Shown: positions 49,404 through 62,689 of the stretch, piece by piece
How the letters are laid out: the number at the start of each line of letters is the position of its first letter
Numbering within the stretch: position 1 is the stretch's first letter
Assembly: GCA_026873275.1 (NCBI GenBank)
Contig: JANTUC010000004.1
Coordinates: 1,550,001 to 1,614,000, forward strand
From: Pseudopithomyces maydicus
Lineage: Eukaryota > Ascomycota > Dothideomycetes > Pleosporales > Didymosphaeriaceae
Direction of reading: 5' to 3'
Length of the DNA: 64,000 bases
Made by a program: the position numbers and the translations under genes
The notes under the pieces: generated by a model
What the model saw: the letters and a program-made list of their open reading frames with translations, nothing else
Told to the model about the DNA's origin: nothing
Databases searched by the model: none

Positions 49404-50458
49404 GTGGCGCCCCTTTAGGGCGTTATCTGTGTTCTAGCATAATTATCACCCTTTTTATACTAGGTATAAATAGTATTACAGAGCTATCTATCTATTTTTA
49501 TTTAATTATAGCATCCTCTGCTCCCCCTATACTTATTAATTATAACTATTTACCGGCATACAGACGCCCTATATATAAATTAATAATAATTAATACCTGC
49601 TTAAGGTAGTTATATAATATTTTTTAATTTTTTAAATTACTTAGCACTAAGCAACTACTTTAAATAATAACTTTAAAAATATAGTGCCAGCCTCACTTAT
49701 TAATTTTATTATAAAATTTAAGTACTTTTTTAAAATTTTCCTCTTTTTTATTTTTTACTTAGTTATAAGCTCTTTTAGCTTAATTATCTATCTTATAGTA
49801 AAATTATGCCTTAAGTGTATAGTAGCGATGTGTTATATTAAGAGATATATTTTAATTACTTAATCTATAGTTAAGATAATCTTTTTATAAAACCTAGTAA
49901 GAATTACTAAGTTAAAAGCACTACTTTAAAGGCCTTTAATTATTAAATTAGCTAGTTTAAAGTGCTTAAGAAGTTATAATAATTTTATAATTTTAGCAGC
50001 TTGTGTGCAGGCAATATTATTTAATATATTTTTAAATATAGATAGTTAAGGTTTAATAATTATTTTAATTTTAATATATAAGGTGGTAAGAACAGCTAAT
50101 AGGTAGTTATTAATAAAGGCCCTATCCTATATTAGATTATATATATACTCTATTATATAGATATAATAATAATAGAGAAAAGAAATAGCTTAAGTGCTAT
50201 ATAGGCGTAGTATTATTACGCCTATATAATACTTAACCTCTAGAGAATAGTTAAGGTGTTAAGGCTTTAGCACTATAAAGTAATTAAAAGAATATAATTA
50301 GGTTAGCCTAATAATAATCTAGGTAAAATAAAGCGTTTTTACTTACTAATTTTTATACGCTATATTTTTCTGCTGTCTAGTAGAGAGACACTCTTTTATT
50401 AATTATTTTTACGACATCTAGTTGACTGACTAGACACCTTTTTACCATTCTATAAAAC
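49404..50458 (+). mobile_element. Element H, copy 2 (complete, 1,055 bp), class unclear
   Basis: This element is inserted in C3 near the internal side of its LTR and flanked by a perfect 14-bp duplication. It starts GTGGCGCCCC, with a CGCCC-CTTTA-GGGCG stem-loop at 49408-49422, and ends ...TTTACCATTCTATAAAAC. It has no terminal inverted repeats, no TG...CA LTR ends and no obvious poly-A tail. The ends, particularly 50410-50458, keep normal CpA/TpG content; the middle is RIP-mutated. I see no coding potential. The duplication length fits target-primed retrotransposition (LINE or SINE type), but the lack of a tail argues against a plain LINE. Confidence 0.8.
50191..50235. repeat. Long hairpin inside element H
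   Basis: Two 19-base arms (50191-50209 and 50217-50235) flank a 7-nt loop and pair at 17 of 19 positions. The two mismatches are G/A- and C/T-type, so the original arms may have been perfect. The core of the arms is TATATAGGCGTA/TACGCCTATATA. Confidence 0.75.
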
Positions 50459-50472
50459 ATAATCCTATTATA
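50459..50472. repeat. 14-bp target duplication of H copy 2, right
   Basis: ATAATCCTATTATA, identical to 49390-49403; C3 continues after it. Confidence 0.88.
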
Positions 50473-50679
50473 AAATTAAAAGACTAGAACTTAAATCCTC
50501 CTACTATAATAAATATATTAATTTAACTAATAACTCTACCTTTTTAAAAAGAGTATAATAATTATCTTTTATATAATCCTTTTTATATACTTTAATCCTC
50601 TCTAGTAGTACTCTACTGTTATATAAAAGCTATTATTATATTATTTTAAATAAAGCTAGTTTTAAATACTGCTAAGTTA

Positions 50680-53600
50680 GTATACTATTTATAAGTAAAG
50701 AAGTATAATTAATCTAGTAACTTATATTATTTAATAAACTTTAGTTTAAAGGCCCTTTTTTTAACCGCTTTATAAGTCTTCTATACTTAAATAGTCTAAA
50801 TAATAATATTATTATAATAGGCTTATACTACTTCTTTTTATTTCTTTTTTATAAAATCCTCTCTTTTAAGTAAATTATATAAAACCTATTTTATTTAAGC
50901 ACTATTCTACAGCTCCTAATAAATTAATATCTATATAATTATATTCTTAAGAACCGGCCTACTATTACCTAAAAAAAGCTACTTAATACCCCTAAATATA
51001 TTTAGGTATTTTAAGGATATACATAGAACTATAGTTAAATACTAGTAAATAAATATAATTTTCTTATAAATACTTATTTTTAAATTCTCTATTATATATT
51101 TATTATTCTAAATATAAATAAACTATAGTAGTATTATATATTGCTACTTAGTCGCATTATTAATTAATTTATAAAGAAAGTATAAGTCTAAGATATAAAT
51201 TATCTTAATTTTAATAAAGTATTTTTTCTACTTAAGCTTAAAATAAATAGTCTTTTATTTAAATAAGAAGTCCTTCTTATCTTTTTATATTTTTATATAG
51301 TCTAACTTAAATAGGTTTTTAGAGTCTCGCTATTACTAGTACTCTACTAAATACTTATAAAAATTATTTAATAGCTTAGTATAATTCTTATTATTTTTAT
51401 TATTTTATAAAACTAATTCTTATATTATCTCTACTCCTAAGTTACTATATACTACTTATATAATATTTAAATTAATATAATAAAAATACATCGCATCCCT
51501 AGACTTTATAAACTTAGTATAGTAGGAGTAATTAATTAATTTATACTATTTTTATAACACTATATATAAAATATAATATTTTAGATTAGTTTATATAATA
51601 GTTTAGATAAAAGAGTAGTATATAATTTAATACTAATTTAAATTTAATTTCCTATCAATCCGGCGAGTGTAGAAGTTATATATATTATATAATTTATCTA
51701 GAATCTCCCTAAGCTAGTTATTCTAGAGTACCTAGCTAAAGATATTTTAGGTAATTATTCTTATATTTTAGAACCGCTAGATTATTAGTATAAGCCCTAA
51801 TATCTTAGTAACTATAGGATAATTAATAATAATAATTATCTTTATTAGTATAAATTAGTAAAATATTAAATTATCTATTTTATAAAATCTGCGCTCCCCC
51901 TATTATTAAAGAATATAAATAATAGTGCCTACCTTTATATTATTCTATTAGTAAGGCTAGCTCTAAAGTACTAATAGAATATATATTATAGTAACGTAAT
52001 TCTTAATTTAGGTAATTAAACCTATAAAACTAGCTATAATTTTTATATACTTATAATAAATTACTTAATCTTATTCTATATTATACCTTAGGTATTCTAG
52101 TCCCTTAGAGACTCTTACGTAATAAGTATTATATTATATTCTAAGTAGTTTTATTTACTTATTATAGATTAGCATCTTCTTATATAATTATTTCTTTAAA
52201 GCTTTTTTTAGGAGCTATACTATCTACTAATTTAACTATTTATATTTATAAAAATAGGTACCCTTTTATACTATATAGTTATATACTATTAATTTATCCT
52301 CCTAATTTTACGCGACGTTATTAAGGAAGAGAATATAAATACTTTTAATATAATTAAATACTTAATACTTTATATATACTATCCCTTTCTATTTATTATA
52401 TTATTTAATATTAATTTAGTAAATAGCAGTTAGAAGAGGTTCTAGGGTATTATATAAAAATTATTTAAGTATATTACACCTTTTTATATCCCATAAAAGT
52501 CTATTTATATCTAATTTTACTATATTTACTAACTAAAGTTATATATTTTCTATTACTAAGGTTATATTATTAACTATTTCTAAATTAAATAAGGCGGGCA
52601 AAGTAAAGGCGCCTATTATAAGTAGACAGTCTAGTACTGCCTTTATTATAAATAATATTAATATTCTATAAAAGAGAATAATTCTTTATACGCGCTTTCT
52701 AGCTAGGCTTATAAGTAAACTTTATAAAAATTTTATAGCCTATTCTATTATCTAAGTAGTACAGGGCGAAATTGAGCTAGTTATTATAATAAATACCTAA
52801 AGACTTACTAAACTCTTAGCTTAAAAAATAAAAGGGGTTTATTTTAAACTTATTTTTATAAACTCCCCCTTTTTAGAGACTAATTAGGATAAGTAAAAGT
52901 AAGTCTTTTAAATTAAATTAAAATTATTACCTATCCTTAAACTTCTTTATAAAGAGTTACTATCCTTTTAGCTTCTCTAGGTTCTATAATAATTTATTTA
53001 TATATTAAAAGTTTAAGAGGTTAAATATAGCTTTAAATTAATTAAAATTATTTATCCCTCTTTTATTAGTCTTCTTCTAGATCGCTATAAAGGTAGCCCT
53101 AATTTTTTAAATATCTATAATAATAAGGTATTATATTTTATTAATTCTAGATTTTAGTATCTAGCTCTTATTTAGTCGATATATAATCTAGATAGATAGA
53201 AATTAATAAATACTTATTAAATTCTTAGTCTATAAAATAATATATTATAGTCTAGTTAGAGCGTCGCGCTATATCTATAGTTATAAAAAATAGAACTATA
53301 TAATATTATTAATTAAATTAGGGCCCTAATACTTCTCTACTTTTTTAAGTATATTAATTATCTCTTTTATATACTTCTCCTCTAAGGTCTGCACGTCCTA
53401 GACCTATAAATAAATTTTTATTAATATTAAAAATTCTTTAAAAAATTAAATTACTTTTTAATCCCGCTTAATGTGTCTTCCTAATACTATAATAATAGTA
53501 ATAAATTTTATAAAGTTATTACTATATATATATAGAATTTCTTAATAAGTCTTCTAATGCGTAACTAGTTACTACTAATAAGTAGTATATAAGTAATTGC

Positions 53601-54298
53601 TAATAATTAAGTTTCTATTTAATAAAATATATTATTAATAGTTAGCTAAATTATTAAACCTTTATAATATTATTTATTAACTATTATTTAATTATATAAT
53701 ACACTCCTTAGGACTCTTTTAGTCTTAGCTTAATGCTATAGTAATTATAATAAAAGGGGTATTTCTTATAAGTAATACTTATTTAGTAGTTTTTTACTTT
53801 ATAGACTATTTCTTTTAACTCGTCCTTAGTATATTATCTCTTTTAAGGATTCTGGGCAGGTGTTAAAGATAACTAATATTTTAAAATAAATAATTAAGGT
53901 TAGGGTATTAATAAAGATAGTTAATAAATTTATAAAGTAAAAGAAAGTAAAGCAGGTAGTAGGAAAATCTTTTTATTTATTTTTTTTTAATTTTAGTCTC
54001 TATTTATACCCCTACTTATCCTTTACTACCGCCTAATAACTACCTAATTTATAAATAAGTAGAATACCTTATTTTTTAATTACTATTTTATAGACTCTCT
54101 TTTTTAATTTAACCCCTCTTTTTATATACCTTTTAATTTACTATCCCTCTACTAAATTTATTATTTAATATCCCTTTATTAGCTTATACTTAATTACTAT
54201 TCTTATTAACTCCTTAATTCTAGTTTATAAGGCTTCTATATTTATACTACACTTATATAGTATAGTAGTGTATTTATTTACAGTTATTTATAGGCTAT
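50680..54298 (-). pseudogene. Putative ORF2 of element C3, unidentified
   Basis: This is the counterpart of C2 40302-43919 in reverse complement. The start codon position (54296-54298) reads ATA on the minus strand. Its length differs by a few bases from C2, so small indels are present. No domain is recognised. Confidence 0.4.
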
Positions 54299-54569
54299 TT
54301 TATTTATTTATTATATTTAATTAAGCTATTTATTAGTATTATAAATATTACCTATTTTTTAATTTACTAATTAAAATACTATCTATTACTAAGCTAACTT
54401 AAAAATATTTATTTTATAAATTTACGCTATTACTAAGTTATGCTATATATTAGTACGCAGAGACTAATAATACTAAAGAGATTTAATATAAGTTAGTATA
54501 ATTAATTAAGTTAAATTATTTAATAAGATAGTAGACAGGTTATCTATATATTATTTTCTTAGTTAATAT

Positions 54570-57500
54570 ACTACACTAGTATACTCTAGCGCTATTTTAA
54601 GCTATAAAAATATTAAATATTCCTACTATTATTATCTTAACTATATTACTAAAACTCAAATTTTTCTATACCTATATACTTATAATCCTTTTAAACTTTT
54701 TTATTACAGTCCTTTATAACTTTTAAATTATAAAACTAACTCTTTTCCCTAGAATTCTAACTTTAAAATATTAATTAAACTATTTATTATTGCTTACTAT
54801 TCTTCCTTATTTAATAAAATACCTAAATTATCCTCTTTTAAATACTTAAGATAGTTATCTTTATAGATATCTATATAGGGGATTCTAATATTAAAATAAT
54901 ATAATTAATATTCTAGCACTACTAGTTTAAAGTTTTTATTTTAAAAATATTAACTTTCTATTATTTATAATTATATTTCCTAAATATTCTCTAAGTCCTT
55001 ATTATAATATAAGTCGCTATTCTATAGTCTTAGAAGTAATATAAAGTTATTATTTATTTTTAATTAATAGAATATTTTAAGCTTATATCTTAATATAATT
55101 ATATAAAACTTTATTCTACCTAATTTAATAAAATAATAATAACTATAATTCTAGTATATTTTAACTACCCTATATAGCTCTAGCTATTTTAAATTAAATT
55201 TTTATTTTTTAAATATATCTACCTCTTTAAATAAATTCTATAGCAGGACTATATCCCCTATATTGATATTTTAGTAGAAAATTTCTTTATAGGTATTTTA
55301 ATATTCCTTTTTTTAAGTTATATTCTTTATATATACTTTTTAAATTTTATAATAATCTTATCGCGAATATCTAACTACACTATTTATATAATTAATAATT
55401 ATTTCTTGCTGCGCACTAAATTCTATAAAAATATTTATTAAATTAGGATTTCTAGCTCTATTAAAAGAATAAAATTCTACCCTATTATTAGTTATATAAG
55501 TAGATAGCTAATAAACTTATAAATTAATACTTTATCTACTAATAATACTATAGAAAAATTATTTACTTACTTTTTTATAGCCTTACTAAAGCCTTTATAA
55601 TAAAAATATAATTAAATTCTATAAAGCTGTTTACTTTAAAATTTTATACTAAAGTAATTACTTTTTTTATCTTCTATCTTTAAGCTAGCTTATTAAGCTA
55701 TATTCTATTTTTAAAGTTATTATCTACTATAAGCTCTTAAATTTATAACTAATAATAAATAATATCTTTATAAAAGAATTTTATAATTTCCTTTAAACTA
55801 GCTTTATAAAGCACTCTTACTTTTAACTAGTTAATAACCTACTTTTAAACTACTATAAAGAATAAACACCCTTTACTATATAGTATATATATAATATTTA
55901 TAAATATTTTTTCCTATAGAGTCTAACTATATATAATAGTTAGTATATACTACATCCTTTTTAACAAGTAGATTTAATATTTAATATAAGTAATAATATA
56001 TTTCTTTACTATATCCTAGAGGTCCTTCTACTAGTATTATTAAATAATAGTAATAGTAGTTTTATTAATACTCTAATATTTAAGCTATATATAAACCTTT
56101 ATAATTATAATTTTTTAAATTATTTTATTATCGATAATTCTCTTTACTACTATATTCTTAAATATCTTTTTAAATAATATTAAGTCTAAAAAGTAAAAAA
56201 TTAAAACTTATTATTTTTATACTCTTCTCTTTCTAACTAGCATTTCTATAAGAACGCACTAATATATTAAATACTAAATAATTTTTTTAAACTTATTTTT
56301 ATATTTAGTCCCTAATAGACGGTCGTCTATAGGCGTTTTATAAATTAATAGATTATATTTTATACTCTTATATATAATATAGTTAATATATATATTTAAG
56401 TTATTCTTAGAGTCTTCTAGCAGCTGCCAGCTATCTAATTAAGAATATTAAAATAATATATTTATAATAATATATTTCTTTCCTTTTATATATTTAATTT
56501 TAAAGTTCTATAGTAAGATAGCAGTTATTTACTAATTTATTAATAAGTTTAGTACCTCTATACCTATTTAATTTAATTAGTAAATTAAGACCTAAATATT
56601 TATTTTAATTATAAAATACATCCTATAGAGATAGTACTATAACTTCTTTAATATCTATAGTACTGCCCTAGTTTCTAGTTTAGTAGAGTATTACTTTTAC
56701 TATTTTATAGACTATATAGTGCTTTTAAATTATATAGAATAATATTTTTTATGAATTCTTAATTACTTAATTACTGCTCCTATTTCTTAGACACTTATAT
56801 TTACTCCTAAATATACTATTTATTTAGAATTAAAATTTAATATTACTAGCGCTGGCGTTAATATAATAATATATTTAAATCTATTTATAGCTTCCTACTA
56901 AAGTTCTCCTTATAAAAAATTAATATCCTTTTTTATTAGGTAGAAGAGAGGCTTTATAATTAGTATAAAATAATAGATTTATTACTAGTAGTAAATATAT
57001 ATTTTTATAAATATTCTAATCTTCTTCTAATTATAATATATTAGCTAATTAAGAATCTTTTCTATTTTAAACTTCTAAAGGTGTTATTTTATAATATTAA
57101 TTTTATAATTAATTACTATTAGGCGATCTATTCCCTAAAAATACTTTATTTTAGATATTATATCCTTAGCCCTCTTTATATTTATTAGAACTTAGTTTAT
57201 TTTTTAGATATATTTTAATATATATTTATAAATACTAGGTAATTTTAATATTAATAATAAATCTACTTCCCTTTTCGCTCCTTTTATATATATATTATTA
57301 ATAAATAGGGCGTAGTTATATAGGTAATATTTCTATAGGACTTTAAAAACAGCCTAAAAGAATATAATAGGCGTATTTATTATACTTTAAAGTAGAATAT
57401 ATTATCGTACTAATAGACCAGCTATTATAATAATAGTAATATTATAATTATCCTTATAAAGCTCTAATTAATTATATTTTAAAAAAAGTCTACTAGTATA

Positions 57501-60500
57501 ATTAAAAAACTATTAATAAATATCTCTAAAAAGTTATCTACGCACGGTAAAAATATTATATTTTATATAATTATTTTATTTATCTTCTAGGTGTTAAAAA
57601 TAAATTAATACTTAAGTTCTTCTTTAGTACTAGGAATTATAAATTATAGTATTAGCTATTATACTCCTCTATAATATTTTATATAATGTATTTTTATATT
57701 ATCCCTATTATTATATTTTATAGCTTTTTTAGAGATTAGAAAGTAGGCTTTTATTAAATAATATATTTAATAGTATAGATTTAATATAATAATATTATAT
57801 TAGGAAAGAACCTTCCCGCCTTACTAAAATTAAATATAATTATTCTCTTTTAATTATATATTATCTTTTTTATTAAAACTACTTTTTCTAAGTGTAGATA
57901 AAGACTAAATTAAGAGGCCTTAAGCTAAGCTTTTATTAGTCTAGTTCTTTTAATAAACTTAATATACCTTTTCTTAAATAAATAATTATATAAACCTAGG
58001 AAAGCCAGCGTAAAAGTATAAAGCTATTTTTATTTATATATTTATTTACTTTTTTAATTAGAATCGCTGAAGTTATTAGTTACTTAATAATTTTTTAATA
58101 TATCTATTAAACGAACCTTATTAGCTATCCTTTTATATATAGTATTTATCTTTTTTTATTATTTAATTATACTTAAGTTCGCCGCCCTCTACCTTTTATT
58201 ATTATAATAAAGGAGCTATTCCTAAAAAAATATTAAAATAAGTAAATATTCTTTTAGCTTCTTTTATCTTTCTCACTTCTATTATTATATATTTTATATA
58301 ATATTACTTATATCTATATAAATATAAAGATGCCTCTTATAGTCAGCAATTAACTTATTTATATATTTATTTTAGTTTACTGCTTCCTTTAATTTTTAAA
58401 TAAAATAAAGGTTTTATAGTTTACTTAGCTCTGTGTCCGCCTTAATTAAAATATAATTATAAATATAATTAACTTTAACTATAAGTAATTATACTCTTTT
58501 ATTATATTTATACTTTTTTTAATATAACTTTTTAAAGGAGTCGTCCTTCTTACTTTATAGGTTAGAGATAATAATTATATTTAATATTTTTATAATATAA
58601 GGGCTATATATATATTAAAACCTAATATAAATAGATTAGACACGATAAAAATAGTATTTTATTATAAATTAAGAGAGAATATCTAGCAGTATAACTAATT
58701 TTATATAATATATTATATATTTAGTTTTATTGCTGCGCACTATAGCACCCTTAAAGTAATAAATAAAATTAGATTCTCTACTATATAGAAGTAAGTAACT
58801 ATTATTACTACCTTTATTTATACTCTAATATTATAAGTAATTTTTATAATTAGTAACTCTTCTTTATCTATAAATATTAATATACTTTATTTATACTCCT
58901 TTAAAGTATTTTTATAGACTAGGTGCAGCACCCTTACTATACTCTTTTAAATTAAGTTAATTTATAAATTAATATTAATTAAATATTTTATTTAGTGCTT
59001 ATTCCTATTAAATTATATTTATAAGATAGGAAGTTCTCGCGTAAGTATAATTGAATTATTATTCTACTTTTATATTTAAATCTTTTTTATAATATTATTA
59101 TCTTTTTAAGCCTTTTAAGTATCTTTTTTATTAAATATTTAGTATTTTATCTTCTTAATTTTTATAACTTCCTTAAATAGGGCTTTAAAATCTACAGCTT
59201 TTTAATTTTATTTTAAATACTTTTAAATTAAATATATTAATTTCTGCTCTTTTAGCGCTAGCATATTAAACTAATTAATAAAATAATATATAAGCAATTT
59301 ATATACTATCTTACTAGCCTAGCCCCCTTTTTTTATTATTTATAACTTAGTAAACTTTATCTACCTTAATTAAATAATATATTTTAGATATAATGTTTCC
59401 TTCTATAAATTAAACTAACCTATTTTATTAGGTATAGTTAGTCTTCTCTTTTTAATTAATAGCTTACTATAGCAGTTAATAAACTTTAAAATAATAAATA
59501 AGGTCTTTTATAGTAAGATACTAAACCTCTTAATTTAATAACTTTTAAATAATATCTATTTTAAAAGTTTCTAAATTAGTATTTTAATATTTTTTATTTA
59601 ATTAGACTTTTAACTGCGGAGGCTCTCTTATTACTTTATTTAAAATATTAACTAAAGATATTATACACTTTTATAAAAGGTCTATTAAGGGCCGCTTAAA
59701 AGAATCTAAAAATTTAAATCTTTATATAGTAAGTAATAAAATTATTAAGTTTTAAGTATCTTTCTTAATAGAAGGGTATAAAATAAAAAGACTAAGTATA
59801 GGCGCTTATTAGCTAACTATATTATTTTAATTATAATAAAATACTATTTTTAAAGTAATATAGTTTTACAGGCCGCTTTAAGGGGCCCTTTAAGCCTTTA
59901 TAATAAAAGTATAAAATTATAATAAGGCGAAGTTACTACTAAATAAAGGCTATAATAATCTATATAACTAAGTTCTAATTTATATATTTACTTTTTTTAA
60001 ATTCCTCTTAAGGTAATCCTTCTTAAAGCTATTAATTATATTATAAAGGGCAGAATATATCTTTTATAAATTATTTTTAAATATATTAGCCGCCTTAAAG
60101 AGGATTTTAAAATTATATTTATTTACTATAACTTCTAATATAGTATTACCCTACACCTACGCCCTAAAAATTATAAATAGAATATTACTTTATAGCTCTA
60201 ACTAAACCTCTTAATAAATTTAATTTTATATTTATTAATTAGTAACTTAGAATCTCTTTTTAACCTTTTATAGGAGCCACTTATATTACTCTATAAATAG
60301 AGTTATACTAGATACGTCTCCTAGTAGATAATTTATATTATTAAATTAAAAGTAGAAAGACTTGAAAAACTAATTATAAAAGTAGTAGATTTAGTTCCTT
60401 TTATATAGTTAGATAAGCTATAGGTAATAGCCTATATTATATTTTAATAATATATAACTAAAACACGCTCTATTACTTTTTTATTTATTTTTAGATACCT

Positions 60501-60538
60501 AGCTTTTATTTTTATATTAATTCTACTATAGGTGAGGC
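54570..60538 (-). pseudogene. pol: gag-pol pseudogene of element C3 (gag truncated by G)
   Basis: This is collinear with C2 gag-pol from about 40030 down to 34060. The RT active-site counterpart of C2 37297 is near 57290-57305, integrase lies near 55060-56330, and the gag end lies toward 60538. The coding potential is destroyed by TAA/TAG. The palindrome GCGCTAGCGC of the other copies is decayed here to GCGCTAGCAT near 59256. Confidence 0.72.
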
Positions 60539-60718
60539 TGTAACAGTGGGTAATAGGTTTTTCTATATTATATATTATGAGGTTGTTGTTGTTGTTAATA
60601 GCTATTAGGCTATATTAGGACTAGCTTACTTAGCGAAAATTCTATATATATTATACGCCTATTCTACTCTATAAAGGGGATAAATACTATTATTATTTAT
60701 TAATTTTACCCACTATTC
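60539..60718 (+). repeat. 5' LTR of element G (right edge approximate)
   Basis: It starts TGTAACAGTGGGTAATAG. An inverted match, TTTACCCACTATT, occurs near 60704-60718 and may mark the far end. Without the second LTR the boundary is an estimate. It contains a (GTT)5 microsatellite at 60582-60596. Confidence 0.5.
60582..60596 (+). repeat. (GTT)5 microsatellite in G LTR
   Basis: Five GTT units in a row; the TpG steps make it conspicuous, because TpG is nearly absent elsewhere. Confidence 0.9.
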
Positions 60719-62550
60719 TTCTACTATTAATTCTAGTGTGAAGTAAGCTCTATTACCTAAAATTAGATTTTATATAATAGTACTTTTTATTTAATAGTCT
60801 AAGAATATCTCTTAGAATTATTTAATTTATTAATTAGGAATAATTTATTATCTAAGAGTAAGTAATACCGCTAACTCTAGGAAATGCTAATAATTTACTA
60901 ATTAATTTACTTAATAATAATAAGGCACCTATACCTAGTACTAATTTATTATTAAGCTTTTAAGAATATATAGAAGCAGTAAAGAAAAAGTATAACAAGT
61001 TATATATATTCTAGCGACTTTACGCCCTTAAAATTAAAATTACTTAATTTAAATACTTTTATTATACGCTTAGCCCTACTGCGTCTAATTTAAAAAAGTA
61101 GAGACTATATTAATTTATATATATAAATATAATGCACTTAGGGGTTAAATATTAATATATAATAGATATACGCTTAAGCTATAGAATCTTATAAAATATT
61201 ATAATAAAAATTTAAAAGAATATTGCAAGTTCTTTTATTTATATAAAATAGCTTTTTAATTATTACCTTAAGAATTTGCTAAAAAAGAGGAGAAAATTAT
61301 TTAGGTAATATAATATATAATAGGTAACCTAAAGGAATTCTAGTATATTTATTTTAAATATACTTTTAAACCTAGCGGAGCATGACTTACCTAAGTATAT
61401 TTTAAGTAGTATATATTTAACTTATTATTTAATTTAGTAAACTACAGCTTTAAAGTAGTTATAGTGTATACTTAAGCTATATAAAAGAAAGATTAAATTA
61501 TTTACTTATTAATTATCTATTTAAATATTTTAGAAAACTAGCTTACGCCTTATATTAAAAAGTAGAGAATATAATATCTCTTTTTAAAATTTAAACTAGA
61601 ATTATAAAAAGCTATTATAAACTACTACTAAGTGCTAGCTATAAGGGAAGACTTTATTATCTTAGTATTTATATTTAAATAAAACCTATATTGCGTACTT
61701 ATAATATAAAAACTGATAATACGTTATATATTTAAAGTAAAGCTTAAGGAAATAACGCCTAAGCCTTAAGTACTAGATACTATAAATAAGACTTAAAATA
61801 AAAAAATATTACCTATTATAAATATTAAAAAATAGGGTACTATGCTAATAAATATAGGAGTAATAATTTAAATTAATTATTTATATAAGTAAATTAAGTA
61901 GGAAAAGGGAGAGCCTTATTAATAATTTAAAAATAATAAGGTATATCCTAATTTATATTCTATTAGGTATAAAGCGTATATATAGTATAATTAAAGAAAT
62001 TAGTTTAAAGAGAGAGCTAAAAGCTATCCTTAATTTATAAATAAATATTAGCCTACTAAGCTAAAAAATAATTATAAAGATAAAATTATTATCTATTAAA
62101 AGAGTAGATCTCCCTAAATTAGGTTAAATAAGTATATAATAATAAATTATTTATACTACTTACGCGCTTAAATTATACCTAATTAATAATATAAGTATTT
62201 AATACACGCTAGGAACTACTATCTATAATATTAATAAAAAAGGAATATTTTTATTATTAAGTAATTTCTTCTTATAAGCTAAAAATATCCAGTTTAACTA
62301 TAGCTTTTAAATATAATATTAGAAGTATAATATTATTAAAATTTAACTTATAAAGGCGCAGGATTTTAAGAGAGACTTAAATTAAATAAGTAATATATTA
62401 TTACTTTTAGATATTTTATAATTAAATATATAGATTGTAGAGTGTAATACCTATATATATAAAATATATATAATATAGTCCCTACGCATCCTAGATGTAT
62501 TATAAAAATATAAAAATATTTTTAATAAAAAGGTAGTCTCTTTTTCTTTA
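60719..62550 (+). pseudogene. gag: Leader and gag/protease region of element G
   Basis: This is a plus-strand region between LTR and RT. Gag-like reading starts near 60965 (EYIEAVKKKYNKLYIF) and continues to about 62000, with TAA/TAG stops. No convincing zinc knuckle or protease motif was found by eye, so the assignment rests on position. Confidence 0.5.
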
Positions 62551-62689
62551 AATTTTAAAGAGTTGGACTATACGATCCTAATTATAAAAGGTAAAAAACT
62601 ATTTTATAATCTACTCTATAACCTCTCCGCATGTAAGCTTAGTATACTTTATAATTATTTAAAAAGTATATTTAATAAAGGCTAAATTA

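Larger units (their letters stand above)
49031..60538 (-). mobile_element. Large Gypsy element C3, minus strand, interrupted by H and cut by G
   Basis: This is the third copy of family C, in the same orientation as C1 and inverted relative to C2. After removing H and its duplicated 14 bp (1,069 bp), it is collinear with C2 from 44504 down to about 34060. It starts with the 3' LTR, directly after CTAT (49027-49030), the same tetramer as the C2 target. At 60538 it is cut by element G, so the gag start and 5' LTR are outside the window. Confidence 0.88.

Noticed and set aside
49404..50458. Helitron
   Set aside because: One end has a hairpin, but there is a 14-bp target duplication and no TC...CTRR ends; Helitrons insert between A and T without duplication.
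49404..50458. Solo LTR
   Set aside because: The ends are GTGG...AAAC and not TG...CA even allowing for RIP, and a 14-bp duplication is far longer than the 4-6 bp of LTR elements.
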